From contig NC_023756.2 of NCBI RefSeq assembly GCF_000499845.2, positions 36,339,880 through 36,403,879 of the forward strand: a DNA stretch of 64,000 bases, in the 5' to 3' direction. This DNA is from Phaseolus vulgaris (taxonomy: Eukaryota; Streptophyta; Magnoliopsida; Fabales; Fabaceae). Shown here piece by piece: positions 52,034 through 63,523 of the stretch (within the stretch, counting starts at the first letter, position 1; each line of letters starts with the position of its first letter). The notes below the pieces were generated by a model. That model saw only the letters and a program-made list of their open reading frames with translations, was not told the DNA's origin and made no database searches. A program made the position numbers and the translations under genes.

Positions 52034-53634
52034 AACACAGATTAAAACCTTCTCTTTGGTAGCCATTTTGCTAAGTTCTTAGGCACAAGATGCTTTCTAG
52101 CAATGCAAGACCTAGAGATATGACCAGATTTCATGCAGTAAAAACAGGTTACATGAGATGCCTTTTTGCCACTGTTAAAAGCTGAAAAACCAGATTTTGC
52201 TAGAACAAAAAAACTTGAAAGCTTTTTGACATTGGTTACATTTCCAGGGGTATAACCAAGACCATTCTTATTGAAAGCAACATTCTGTGAGCCAAGGAGA
52301 GACTCAAGGTTTTCTTTTCCCTTGGTGAAATTGGAAAGGGTTTTTAGCAAATACTCCACTTGTTTTTCCAATTTTTTGCAGTTTTCACAGGTTTTAATAG
52401 AGGCATGCAAGCATGTTAGTTCAAGGCTTACCAAATCTGTTTTGGCCTTATGCAATTCTTCCTCAAGTGTTTTTACCTTAGGTGCAAGCACATTATTTAC
52501 CTTTTGCAGCTTATTGCATATTACAGCTAGCCTATTTGCTTCATCATGTGTTTCCTTGAAAGCAGCAAGCAAATGATCATAGTTATCAGAATCAACAGAA
52601 AAATTACTTACGGAATCAGAGCTTGACTCCTCATCCTTCATCATGAAGCACAGATTATTTTCCTCATTCTCAGTTGAAGAGCTGCTGGTTGAAGATACTT
52701 CATTTTCTTCCCATGAAATGTAAGTTCTTCTTCCTTTGTTCCTTTCAATTCTCTTGCTGGCAGATTTGTCCTTTTCTTGATTTTCTGGACAATCTGTTTT
52801 GATGTGCCCTGTTTTGCTAGAGCCAAAGCAAGTATATTTAGAGGAATTTGAATCATTGGGTTTAGGATACCTTTTTTTCTGCTGGTTCCTATCTCTTCTC
52901 TTCTTCCTCAGGAATTTGCTGAATCTTTTTGTAAGAAGACTGATTGTTTCATCATCTTCAGCATCTTCTTTTTCCTCTTTGATCTCATTCAGTTCTGTTG
53001 CTTTCAGTGCAAGACCTTTGGGTTTTCTCTCTGTTGTTTCCTGCTCTTTGAGTCTCTTGAGCTCTAGCTCATGCTCCATTAGCTTTCCAAAGAGTGCACC
53101 AGTTTCCAGCTTTGACAGATCACGGCTTTCAGATATGGCAGTCACCTTTGGTTGCCAGCTTCTGTCGAGGCACTTCAATATCTTTATGTTGAGTTCCTCT
53201 CTGTCAAATTCTTTTCCCAAACCAGTGAGGTGATTCACAATATGAGTGAACCTTTTCTGCACATCAGCAATGCTCTCCTCGGGTTTCATTCTAAACAATT
53301 CATATTCTTGGATGAGAGAATGTTTTCTTGACCTCTTCACATCTTCAGTACCCTCATGAGTGACTTCTAAGACTTCCCACATCTCCTTAGCTGACTTACA
53401 TTGGGATATCCTGAAGAACTCATCCATTGTTAAAGCAGAGGTTATGATGTTCTTGGCCACAAGATCATGTTGAGCCTTCCTCCTTTCAGTCTCATTCCAT
53501 TCAGATCTTGGCTTTACCACTTCTTCATCCTTGACAACCTGCATTGGCACATAAGGTCCATGGTCCACAACTTCCCAAATTAATGCTTCAATAGATTCCA
53601 TGAAAATTCTCATTCTAACTTTCCAAAATGCATA
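52034..53634 (-). pseudogene. Copia-F2 gag, 5' end removed by Tat-A5
   Basis: Open from the insertion point of Tat-A5 (YAFWKVRMRIFMESIEALIW) to a stop at 52042, about 530 codons. N-terminal copia gag domain (NIITSALTMDEFFRISQCKS, AKEMWEVLEVTHEGTEDVKR, EESIADVQKRFTHIVNHLTG, WQPKVTAI), a Lys/Arg-rich region, and two knuckles. The first, C-F-G-S-S-K-T-G-H-I-K-T-D-C, has S for the second C; the second, C-F-Y-C-M-K-S-G-H-I-S-R-S-C, is intact. A coiled coil lies between them (ANRLAVICNKLQKVNNVLAP). Long gags with coiled coils fit the SIRE lineage. Apart from the lost start and the C-to-S change it looks undamaged. Protease continues at 40410 across Tat-D. Confidence 0.9.
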
Positions 53635-54842
53635 TGTTCCGTCCGGTTGACCGGGACGTCTTCGTGCGCGACCTCAACCGTCAGCTAGGGACTCCTTCCC
53701 ACTGGTTGCCTGTGGATTCCTGAAAAAAAAAGAGGACAAAAAGGCGCCCTAGCGGCCGTGTGCACTCCGACGCTCAAGTCAGCCAGGAAGAAACACCAAA
53801 AACTGTCCACCTACGTGTCTGAGCACTGCATATGGTACTCTGAAGGTGGTAAAAGAACTGTGTATATGTGTGTGTTGTCTCCTTCAGGCAAAAATATTCC
53901 CCAGTCACTTGTACGTAACCTTGAAGCACGAGCAAGCAACTAGATAGTTTCTCTGGTAAATTTGCCGAAAGTTCCAACCCTTTTTCCAACATTCTCCGCG
54001 CTATTTAAACTACCCAAGCATTTAAAGCGCCTTAAAGCGCTTTTAATCACAAACGTAACGCACTCATTAAAGCGCTTAATTAGAAAACGTAGTGCATTTA
54101 AGACGTTGAAACGCTCGGGAGCCATTATAGTACTTGAATGCTCGAAAGGGAAACTGTATTGAATAACTTTTAATTACCTGGCACCTGACTAAAGGGTGTT
54201 TCCATTCTGGCATGGCTGTCGTACACGTGGAGGGCCTCACGACGCCATGACCCCATCCGGGGACGCTTCTGCCCATCTGGGGACGTTTCTACGTGTGAGT
54301 CCTCCTGCTGAGAGTGCTACTGCGCTAGGGGTGACTTTTTGGGTGCCAACTCATGCCCCCAAGTATCTAGTCACTTACTTTGAGAGCGTATCTGCCTTCC
54401 TTTTGTACTCTGCACCCGGTTGCCCTAGGCGTGACTTTCCTCTTGAGTCGTATCTGCCCCACGGGCGTCTCTGGGGCGGCAGGAGCACTTCACGAGTCAG
54501 GCTGCCCTTCACTGGTACTATTACTATGGCCTTGAAGCCACCTTTTCCTTCTCTTTATCGCTGCCCCGTGCTATTGGGACCTGAGGCCTTCCCACGGCGT
54601 CGCTCCCTCCATGGTCTTTCCTACCCATGGGTATCGGGGAACCACGCCGTGATTGCCTTGCTTCAGTACTGTTTGATCTGGCGACGCCCTGGTTGGGCGA
54701 CGCCTTCACCTAGGCGACGCCTTGCCTTGGCGACGCTTCCTCTTGGCGTCTTCCCACCCAGGCGACGCCTTGCGTTGACTTTGACTCTCCGGCCGTTGAC
54801 TTTGACCTTGACTTAGTCAACGCCCGGATACGGGACGGTACA
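53635..54842 (-). repeat. Tat-A5 3' LTR
   Basis: 1,208 bases, TGTTCCGTCC (LTR end, left) to GGACGGTACA (LTR start, right). TACCCATGGGTA at 54624-54635, GGCGACGCC units at 54680-54775. More diverged from Tat-A1 than LTR-A4 is. Confidence 0.92.
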
Positions 54843-54885
54843 CAAGCCCCCCAGTCTTAAGCCGAAGACTTGTCTTCAACGTCAA
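54843..54885 (-). other. Polypurine tract and degenerate hairpin of Tat-A5
   Basis: On the minus strand CTTAAGACTGGGGGGCTTG abuts the LTR. The hairpin arms have mismatches here (GCCGAAGAC; GTCTTCAAC on the plus strand). Confidence 0.78.
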
Positions 54886-55569
54886 GACTAAAGCCTCGCC
54901 CACGCCGTCCACGTGCCATCCGGATGACGTGTCATTTTCTGCTGACTCAGCAATTCTTCGAATTACTGACGTGACATTTTCTGAACCACAGGGGTATTCT
55001 TAATGACTGATTGGACATCCCCTGAAATGAGGATGATAATACCTTTTGGGCTACCCTTGATCGCGCGCCACGTGGCCCATCGCGCGGCCATCCTCCAGGG
55101 ACCTTTGCGTTTCCCTTGGGTAATTGATCCCCTGACGCGTGGCACGATCCCACGACCCTAGGTTAGCGCCTCTCGAGTTGCGAAATGTAACGTTTAAGTT
55201 ACTCCAAACCCCGCGCTCACCCTACTGTTACATTCATTCACTCTGCAACTCCGCACTGTTCATCGCCTTCGAAACCCCTTTTCTCTGCAATCGCGATTCT
55301 CTCCTTGCTGCGCTCGTCTACTGCCTCCATTACAATAAAAAAGGTACGATCTCGGGTATTCACGACTCTTCCCTTTCGTCGCATTATAGGATTCATTGAA
55401 CTACCTGGGACTGTTGTTATTCTCGTATTACTGCATTTCTCCGCTTCTTCTTCCTCCTCAGATTTTTCTCGCGTGGGTGACGCTTCCTAGGGCTCTTTCC
55501 CCTTCTTGCCATGGCTAAACTTGCTAAACCCTTTTTCCTCTCTTCTTTCTTCAGCTATCTATTTTCACC
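54886..55569 (+). promoter_or_regulatory. Upstream region of the Tat-A5 antisense gene
   Basis: A CCACGTGG G-box palindrome at 55068-55075. A likely 5'-UTR intron from GTACGA at 55344 to TTCAG at 55554 (211 bases, equal to Tat-A1), then 15 bases to the ATG (TTTTCACCATGACG). No clear TATA box. Inferred promoter. Confidence 0.5.
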
Positions 55570-57854
55570 ATGACGCGCGCGAACGCGGAGCCTGATTCTT
55601 CTCCCACCACCCCCAAGTCCAACTACAAAGCCTTCTACCCCTAGGCCCCCGACGAGCTCCTGAGTGAATGCATCAGCCTGACTTCCTTCCAGGACCTGGA
55701 AGCTCACCGGGGGGATCCCCATTTGTACAACTTTAATGCCTTCTGCCGCACCCACGACGCCCACATATCCGTCCGTCCCGGCAAGCCTGGGGAACCTGTT
55801 TGTTTGGATGACAGACCTAGAAAGGGGAAACCCTTCTTCTTCATGTACCAGACCGTGTTCAAGCGCGTAGGAGTGCGTCTCCCATTCACTCCCTTCAAAC
55901 GGGAGCTTCTCACTGAAATCAACACTGCCCCCGCCCAGCTTCATCCCAACAGCTGGGCATTCGTGCGGGGCTTTCAAATTCTTTGTGGATACCTGGGCAT
56001 CCCCCCTTCTGTAGATATCTTCCTGCATTTCTTTGAGGTGAAGAAACAGGGGAAAAGCTTCTGGGTAAGCTTTTCCGGGATCGCAGGCAGGATCCTCCTA
56101 TCCCTCTTCCAGAATTCTTACAAGAACTGGAAAGGGAAATTCTTCAGGGTGTGCAGCGCCAAGCACGATCCCACAGCTTTGGATGACTTCCCCCTTTACT
56201 GGACGGAGCGCCCTAAATTGCTCAGGGCCAAGACCTTGGAAGAGCTATCTCCCGCCGATAGGGAGGTAAGCAAAGCCTTGGCTGGGTTGGGGATCATTTT
56301 TGATACCTTGAAGCTGGTCGCTAGCGAGTACAATGCTCACGCCCTGAGCACCTACTTTGGTAAGGGGCTCTCCCCTCATCCTTTTGTTGTGAACAGCTTG
56401 CTATCGAACATTGGTTCCCCTGGACTCTTATACTCATTTTATAGTGTGCTATGTTGCTTGCATTTCACGCCTCCATGTGTGTTGTAATTTTGCATAGTTA
56501 CTTTGGTCTTAATTCTTGCTGTTTGGTCTATCTTGATGTAGGATCGGTGATGGGCGCTTCCAAGAGAATGATGCTGGCGAAGGCAGTGAAGGAGGCACGG
56601 GCCACCAAGGCGGGCGCCTCCTCCACCCTTGCTGCTGATCCGGTTCCCCCACCGATTCTGTCGCCACCTCCTCCGATCACTGTCGAGGCTATCTCGAGTT
56701 CACCTCCGTCGTCTCCTCGCAGCCTTACAGCACTTCAGACTCCTCGCTCTCCTCTACCCATCGCCGCTGTTCCCCTAGCCGCGGCCTCGTCACCGGCTCC
56801 AACCCCCCTTGACAAAGGGAAACGGGTTTTGGAGGTTCTAACAGATGATGAGGACTCAGAAGGCGTGGCTCCCTTCAGAAGAAGAAAATCTACGCGGGTT
56901 CCTCTTTCGGTAGAGGCGTCGCCCCAGGGAGGGAGCCCCTTCATGGATAACCCCCCGAGCGCAACCTCACTCCCTCCCATGACACTCCACGAGGAAAGGG
57001 GCGAAGGCGCCGAATCTGCCCCGCCTCCGCCGCCGGCAGAAACCATTGCTTCCCCTGCTTCCGTCGCTGCCGCCCCTGACTTCATCGCCATCCCTCCTCC
57101 GATAATGCATCTAATGAGGGGCTTTAGCGGTGGAACTCTGCCAGAGGGCACAGACAGGAAGGAAGGCATGCCCTTCTACCTGGGGGCCTTCTTGGCGGTG
57201 GCCCTTGAATGGCGTGCCCAGGCCAGAAACGCGGTTATGCAAGCTCAAACTCTCCAAGCCTTGGAAACAAAGGCGACTACTCTGGAGGAGGAAATGAGGA
57301 CCCTGGGGCGGCAGAACGAAACTTACCAAACCTCTCTGAAGTAAGCGCAAGAGTCCAAAGCAGAAACTGAGAGGAAACTGGCAGAGGCATTGGAGATCCA
57401 TGCTGGCTTTTTTACTCGAGAAGTCGCCCTCCAAGTCCAGGTAACGGGCCTTCAGGAATCGCTCAAAGCTGATGCAGAACTTCAAAAGGACCTGAAGGAC
57501 CGTTGCCGTGAGCAAGCTGACAAGACGGAGCGGATGGAGGGGGAAATGGCCACCCAAGCCAAAGCTATGGACCTTCTCCGGGATGACTACGACAAACTAC
57601 AGTTCGAGGTCAGTCGACTTCGCGTTGAGAAGGAGGCTCTAGAGAAGCAGGTGGCCACTGGGGATGCCGCCGTTGAGGAGCTGGAGAAGGAGAAAAAGTC
57701 CCTTATCCAGGAGATGGCGGGTACTTTCGAGGAGGGGTTCCAAGAGGCTTTGACCCAGGCGTCCTGTGAGAACCCTGGCATCAATATTTCAAACTGCGAC
57801 CCCATGCACCATGTCGTCGACGGGAAGGTCGTGCCCATGGACGTGGATGACTGA
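55570..57854 (+). pseudogene. Tat-A5 antisense gene (PF04195-like plus coiled coil, two nonsense codons)
   Basis: Best-preserved copy of antisense gene 2. Exon 1 (55570-56359): MTRANAEPDSSPTTPKSNYK, stop TAG 55642 (TGG in Tat-A1), DELLSECISL, then the PF04195-type domain (YQTVFKRVGVRLPFTPFKRE; PAQLHPNSWAFVRGFQILCG; DIFLHFFEVKKQGKSFWVSF; WKGKFFRV; FPLYWTE). Intron 56360-56541: donor GTAAGG, acceptor ATGTAG, 182 bases; the joined frame reads STYF-GSVMGASKRM. Exon 2 has a Pro/Ser-rich part with a basic patch (FRRRKSTR), a segment shared with Tat-A1 (PPPIMHLMRGFSGG), stop TAA at 57342 (CAA in Tat-A1), about 160 residues of coiled coil and the end HHVVDGKVVPMDVDD. Without the two stops it would be about 700 residues. 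It is convergent with pol. Function unknown. Confidence 0.83.
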
Positions 57855-58560
57855 ACCGCTGCCTCTCAACCGCCACCTTCAGCTTCACGTTTAACTGCTT
57901 TATGCTTTTCCTTCGTTTTTTATTTTATCTGTTAAAATTGGTAATTCTTTGAACTACCCGCATTCTTGTTACTGATTTGGGGCGTTCGCATGATTCCCTT
58001 TATGTCTTTGCCATATACGATTCTGCTTGTGCGATCTCATTCTCATCTTTTACCTTCGCGCGCTTCGATCATTTTATCTGTGTTCTGCCCATTTCTTTCA
58101 CTTCGTTGTGCGGCTTTGTATGACCGAGAAAGGTCGCGTGCCAACCCTCATGCCCGTGGAGAGGCTCACCTAGTGACGCCGTATTGTCCACGAGGTATTT
58201 CAAACACCGAAACGGTTCTCTCCCTGATTCTTAGCCCCCGGCGCCCACGCCTAAGGAGAGGCCTGCTACAGCAGTGCCGTATCGTCCCCGGGTGTCTAAA
58301 ACGTCGAGTGCTTTGGGGGGGGGTTCGTTCCCTCTATGGTCTTTCCTCCCTATAGGTATTGGGGGACACCCTGCCAGTAATTCGCTGGCGTTTGGCGATC
58401 TTATCTCCCTCCACAGTCTTTCCTACCCGTGGGTATCGGGGAAACAACGCCAACAACTAACTCTGCTTCCTTCACTTTCGTCTCCCTCCACAGTCTTTCC
58501 TACCTGTGGGTATCGGGGAAACAACGCCAGCAACTAACTCTGCTTCCTTCACTTTCGTCT
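57855..58560. other. 3' flank of the antisense gene, with 78-base repeats
   Basis: 58410-58565 holds two head-to-tail units beginning CAGTCTTTCCTACC(C/T)GTGGG and TATCGGGGAAACAACGCCA; a partial third starts about 58335. They match the modules at 14235-14430 of Tat-A1 in inverted sense. At about 58560 the sequence joins the truncated integrase. Confidence 0.7.
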
Positions 58561-61500
58561 CCCTCTACTTGTCCATTGGTCTGGGGGTGTTCAACCGACG
58601 CGAACACTTGTTTGATTCCTACTTCAGCACACAGATTTCTCAACTGCTGACTGGCAAACTGGGTCCCGTTGTCAGATATCAGGCGCCTAGGTACGCCAAA
58701 GCGACACACAATGTTTCTCCACACGAAATGTTGTACCTTATGCGCAGTGATCTGTGCCACGGGCTCTGCCTCTATCCACTTAGTGAAGTATTCGATGGCG
58801 ACGATCAGATACTTCATCTGCCTGATTGCCAGTGGGAAAGGGCCCAGGATGTCAATTCCCCATGTATGGAAAGGCCACGGGCTGTATATGGACCGCAACT
58901 CTTCTGGCGGCGCCTTGTGCCAATCGGCGTGCTTTTGGCATTGCCTACACCGCTGGGCGTGCCGTGCGCAATCCTCTTTCACTGTTGGCCAGAAGAAACC
59001 TGCGCGTACTACCTTGGAGGCTAAGGATCTTCCCCCTACATGGCTTCCGCAGATGCCTTCGTGTAGCTCCGCCATTATCCTGGTGCACTCATCGCCACTG
59101 ACGCATGTTAGGATAGGGTGAGTGAAGCCGTGCCTGAACAGCACCCCATCCACCAAAGTATATCTTGCGGCATTTCTTTTGACTTTTTTACCCTCTTCAG
59201 GGTCCACTCGGAGAGCCCCATCTGCCAGGTATCGCTTATAGGGCGTCATCCAGGTGTCTCCCTTGGACAAAACACATACCTGCATCTGCTCTTCCTTAGG
59301 CATACCCGCGAACATGCTGATGCGGGGCGCCCTCTGCGTATCTTGGGTCAAAGAGGAATGACTCCTCGGCCTTCCCCTTGATGTATAAATCTGGAGGACA
59401 TCCACCCTGTTGTCTTCCATGAATCGACGCGGAGCTTTGAGAGTCTCCTGGATCACTGTCCTCTGTCTACCCCCCTTGCCTAAGCTGGCCAGCTTTGCGA
59501 GCAGGTCAGCTCTGGCATTCTGCTCCCTCGGGACGTGTATCAACTCAAGAGCGTTGAACGCCCCCCTCAACAACTGGACGTATTTTAGATACGCCGCCAT
59601 CTGTGGGTCCTTCGCCTGGAACTCACCCGACACCTGTCCCGTAATCAACTGAGAGTCGCTCTTCACCAGGAGGTTCTGTGCGCCCATCTCCTTGGCCAAC
59701 AGCATTCCTGCTATTAGGGCTTCATATTCTGCCTGATTGTTACTTGCCTTGAAGGCGAAACGCAAGGCCTGCTCGATCAGTATGCCGTCGGGTCCCTCCA
59801 AGACTATTCCTGCACCGCTCCCTTGTTGGTTTGAAGAGCCATCAACCGAGAGCAGCCACTGCGAACTCGCTTCCACCTCTTGCTCACCTTCGGGCGAATG
59901 TTCTGCCACAAAATCTGCGTACACCTGCCCTTTGATGGATCCTCTAGGCTCGTACTGGATGTCGAATTCTGACAGTTCCACTGCCCAGCGTACCATTCTT
60001 CCTGCCACATCGGGTTTCTGCAGCACTTTCTGTATAGGGAGATCGGTCATCACCACCACCGTAAAACTGTGGAAGTAATGACGGAGCCTCCTAGCAGAGA
60101 ACACTACCGCCAGCGCCGCCTTCTCTAGTGCTTGGTACCTCGTCTCAGCCCCCTGTAAGGCCTTGCTTACGAAGTAGATGGGCTTCTGACTCTGGTCCTG
60201 CTCTTGGACCAACACAGAACTGATGGCCCGCTCCGTTACAGTAAAATACAACCGGAGGGGCACGCCCGTTACTGGCTTGCAGAGGACCGGTGGTGTCGCC
60301 AGGTACTCCTTCAGCTTAATGAAAGCCGCTTCACATTCATCAGTCCATGCAAAGCGACTGTTTCTCTTGAGGCACTGGAAGTACGGGTGCCCCTTTTCTC
60401 CTCCGGCGGAAACAAACCTCGAGAGCGCCGCCATCCGCCCTGTCAACTGTTGCACCTCCTTTACCGATGTCGGGCTCCGCATGGCAATAATAGCCGCACA
60501 TTTGTCGAGATTCGCCTCTATCCCCCTCTCGGTGAGCAAAAAACCCAAGAACTTACCGGCCTCTACCCCGAAAACACACTTCTCGGGGTTCAACTTGAGG
60601 CGGTACTTGGATATTGTGTGCAACAACTCCTCCAGGTCTGCCATGTGCTGCACCCTATTTTACGACGCCACCACCATGTCGTCTACATAAGCGTACACAT
60701 TCCTCCCAAGCATTGGCGCCAGGACCTTGTCCATTAGCCTCTGGTACGTGGCGCCCGCATTTTTTAGCCCGAAGGGCATCACCTTATAGCAGTAACTGCA
60801 TGTCTCAGTCATGAATGCAGTCTTGCTCTCGTCTCTTGGGTGCATCTTGATTTGGTTGTACCCTGAAAAGGCGTCCAGGAAACTTAGCACCTTGCTGCCG
60901 GACGCACTGTCTACTAAGGCGTCGATGCTGGGCAGCGGATACGAGTCCTTTGGGCATGCCTTGTTCAGGTCCGTGAAGTCAACACACATCCTCCACTTTC
61001 CGTTCGCCTTTTTCACCAAGACGACGTTGGCGAGCCACTCAGGGTACTGAATCTCCCTGATGTGGCCAGCGCTCAGCAGCTTCTGCGTTTCGTCTTTCAC
61101 CACCTGTTGTCGTTCCTCATTGAACTTTCTCCTTCTCTGACACACGGGGCGGACCGTGGCATCCATGCTGAGGTGGTGACACAGGAAATCGGGGTCGATG
61201 CCTGGCATGTCCGAGGCGGACCATGCGAAGGCGTCCAGGTGGCGCGAAATCACTTCTGCCACCCCCTCCTGTTCTTCTGGGCTTAGCGAACTTCCTAACT
61301 TGAAAGTCTTGCCGCCAATCTCCCTTTCTACGGCGCTAGCCGCAGGCTGCTCCCTGCTATTATCTTCGACAGGCGCCGCCTCTTCCACGGGCGCCGCCTC
61401 TTCCATGGGCGTCGCCTCTTCCACGGGCGCCGTGTCATCAGGGCCTCCCTCCACTTGCACATCTGCTTCGGGCATCGCCCTCTCCGCTATGACCTCTTCA

Positions 61501-61739
61501 GGCGTCGGCCCAGTGGGCGTCGCCTCAATCATCGTCGCGTGCACGCTCGGCGGACGTTCATACACCATGAATACGCCTCTCTTCGTTTTCAGGCTGTTTT
61601 CATAACATTTCCTCGCCTCCTCCTGGTCTGACCTGATGACTATCACCCGGCCACTAAGGTCCGGCAGCTTCATCTTCATGTGACGGGTGGAGGACACCGC
61701 GCTCAGACGGTTTAACGCCGGTCTGCCCAGCAAAATATT
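58561..61739 (-). pseudogene. Tat-A5 pol (protease end to integrase core), truncated
   Basis: Begins after a TAG at 61740 (TAC in Tat-A1) with LLGRPALNRLSAVSSTRHMK, an acidic linker, then RT (KWRMCVDFTDLNKACPKD, YAYVDDMVVAS). TAA at 60660 replaces CAG of Tat-A1. It continues MADLEELLHTISKYRLKLNP, RNase H (YFVSKALQGAETRYQALEKA), second RNase H (VDGSSNQQGSGAGIVLEGPD, SDSQLITGQVSGEFQAKDPQ, ADLLAKLAS), integrase finger and core (GIDILGPFPLAIRQMKYLIV, LISDNGTQFASQ, NGQVE). The frame then enters unrelated DNA (GDESEG...) at 58560. All of pol up to the third catalytic residue is in one frame with two nonsense codons, and it lacks the insertion that breaks Tat-A1 at 10427, so it is a good reference for that copy. 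Confidence 0.92.
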
Positions 61740-63430
61740 CTAGGCAGAATTAGCGTTCACAACGAGGTACCGGATGCTCTCGGTACGGGAGGCCTCTCCG
61801 TCTGTGAACGTAGTCCTCAACTCCAGGTACCCCCGGACTTCTACCTGGTTATCCCCAAACCCATACAACCATCCCGTATAGGGACTCAGCAGATTGGGGG
61901 ACAACCGTAACTTATTAAAGGTCAACAGAAACATGACGTTTGCCGAGCTTCCTTGATCAACAAGCACTCTGTGGACCTTCCTTCCAGCTGTGACGATTGA
62001 GATGACAACGGGGTCGTTGTCGTGGGGTACCACATCTCGGAGGTCTCTTCTTGTGAACACAATATCTGACTCCCAAGGCTCCCCCGAGAGCCTCTCTTCG
62101 ATTGAATTCACCCCTCCGCCGGAAAAACCTCCAGCAATGGTGTGGTCCTCGCCAAGCACAGGCATCTCGTGTGCTGGCTCATCTGCCGGCGGCGGCAAGG
62201 TGGCGGTCGTTGTGGAATCTGCGACATAATCTTTCAAAAACCCATTCCTCACCAGCTCATCTAGCTGGTAGCCCAACGACAGGCAATTATCAATTTGGTG
62301 CCCGAAAGCCTCGTGGAATTCGCACCAAGAGTCTTTATGGGGCCCTAACACCTTGTCGGTCTTCGCCGGTCGCCTCAGCCTCTCAGCTATGTTGGGCACG
62401 GTGATCAAATCCTTCAACTCAACCACGAAGTTGTACCTCGCCGGTCTTGCTCTTTCTCTGGCGGGACGTTCGCCTCCTGCTGGGCCCCGGGGCTGGGGCT
62501 TTCTGGCCTCGTAGGGGCGTCTCGCCTCTGGCTTCTTTCTCCCCGTCGTGGTCTCATTGACTCTGACGGGTTGAACTCGCGCCGGTCCCCTCGGGCGTGA
62601 GGGCGCGGCGCTGGTGCACTTCACACATACCTCCCCTTCCGAAGCAATATGCTCTACCGCCCTGCGCCGTAATTCAGCGAAAGTCCTAGGGCGATTGCGG
62701 ATAATGGATTCTCCGAAGGGGCCGGGGCACACGCCTTTCACAAATGCGTACACGATCATAGGCTCCTCTGTTGTCCCAACCTTCACGACCTGGGCCCCGA
62801 AGCGATTGATATACTCCTTCAGGGTCTCCCCCTGATACTGCATCACGTCGAACAGGTCGTAGGAGACCGGCGGCGGGGCCTTGTTGGCTAAGTACTGTTC
62901 TCGGAACAATCGCGACAATTGGCGGAAACATGTGTGATATGACCTTCTGGGAGGCTAATGAACCAGTCCATAGCCATCCCGGTCAGGGTGCTCATGAAGA
63001 GCTTGCACTTAGCAGCATCAGAACCGCCTATCAGGACCATCTGCGTGTGAAATGCAGCCAGGTGCGTCTCTGGGTCCTCCATCCCGGTGAAGATCACCTT
63101 GGGTCCCGCGAACATGTTCGGGATCGCTGCGTCTAGGATCTCCTGTGAGAAAGGAGTGGAAAACTCCCTTGGTGGGGAATGGTTCCCCATCTCGTCATGC
63201 CTAGGCCGCCTCCTATCGTTTCTCAGGCCCTGGCGCAACTCCTCATTCACACGGTGGAGCTCTTCGTTCCGCTCATGCGAGGCGTCAAGGTCTGCCTGCA
63301 TGCGTTCCTGCTCCATTTTCGAATCCGCCATGTCCTGCTGCTGCCCCCTCATTATTTCCAGGAGCTGCTGCATGGATAGGTCTGCTGGGGCTGCGCGTGC
63401 TGCTCTTCGTCTGGTGGGGGCCATTGTCAC
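61740..63430 (-). pseudogene. Tat-A5 gag and start of protease (frameshifted)
   Basis: ATG at 63430 or 63424 (MTMAPTRRRAARAAPADLSM). The N-terminal frame runs to 62888: LLEIMRGQQQDMADSKMEQE, GMEDPETHLAAFHTQMVLIG, MDWFISLPEGHIT, where two extra bases near 62930 (CACACATG against CACAT in A4) shift the frame. The core resumes at 62918 (LFREQYLANKAPPPVSYDLF), then FGAQVVKVGTTEEPMIVYAF, the basic linker, CHHC finger C-E-F-H-E-A-F-G-H-Q-I-D-N-C, and protease LVDQGSSANVMFLLTF: here N stands where the other copies have D after A. Ends at TAG 61740-61742. Compared with Tat-A1 the 15-base piece of the protease is present. Confidence 0.9.
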
Positions 63431-63503
63431 TCCAACCTCCTTCGGCGCTACTGTAACCTGGTAGATTTTCTCGAACTTGTGATGGGACTGATGTTTTATA
63501 TCG

Positions 63504-63521
63504 GTCCCACGGTGGGCGCCA
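63504..63521 (-). other. Primer-binding site of Tat-A5 (tRNA-Lys)
   Basis: TGGCGCCCACCGTGGGAC on the minus strand; one mismatch (A for G) to the A1 site. Confidence 0.88.
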
Positions 63522-63523
63522 AA

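Noticed and set aside
40411..52048. Possible intron between Copia-F2 gag and protease (GTTTTAATC ... TTTTGCAG)
   Set aside because: Joining the two ends gives an immediate TGA, so splicing would not fuse gag to protease. A normal gag stop followed by a spacer explains it better. The interval is written from gag to protease across the Tat-D insertion.
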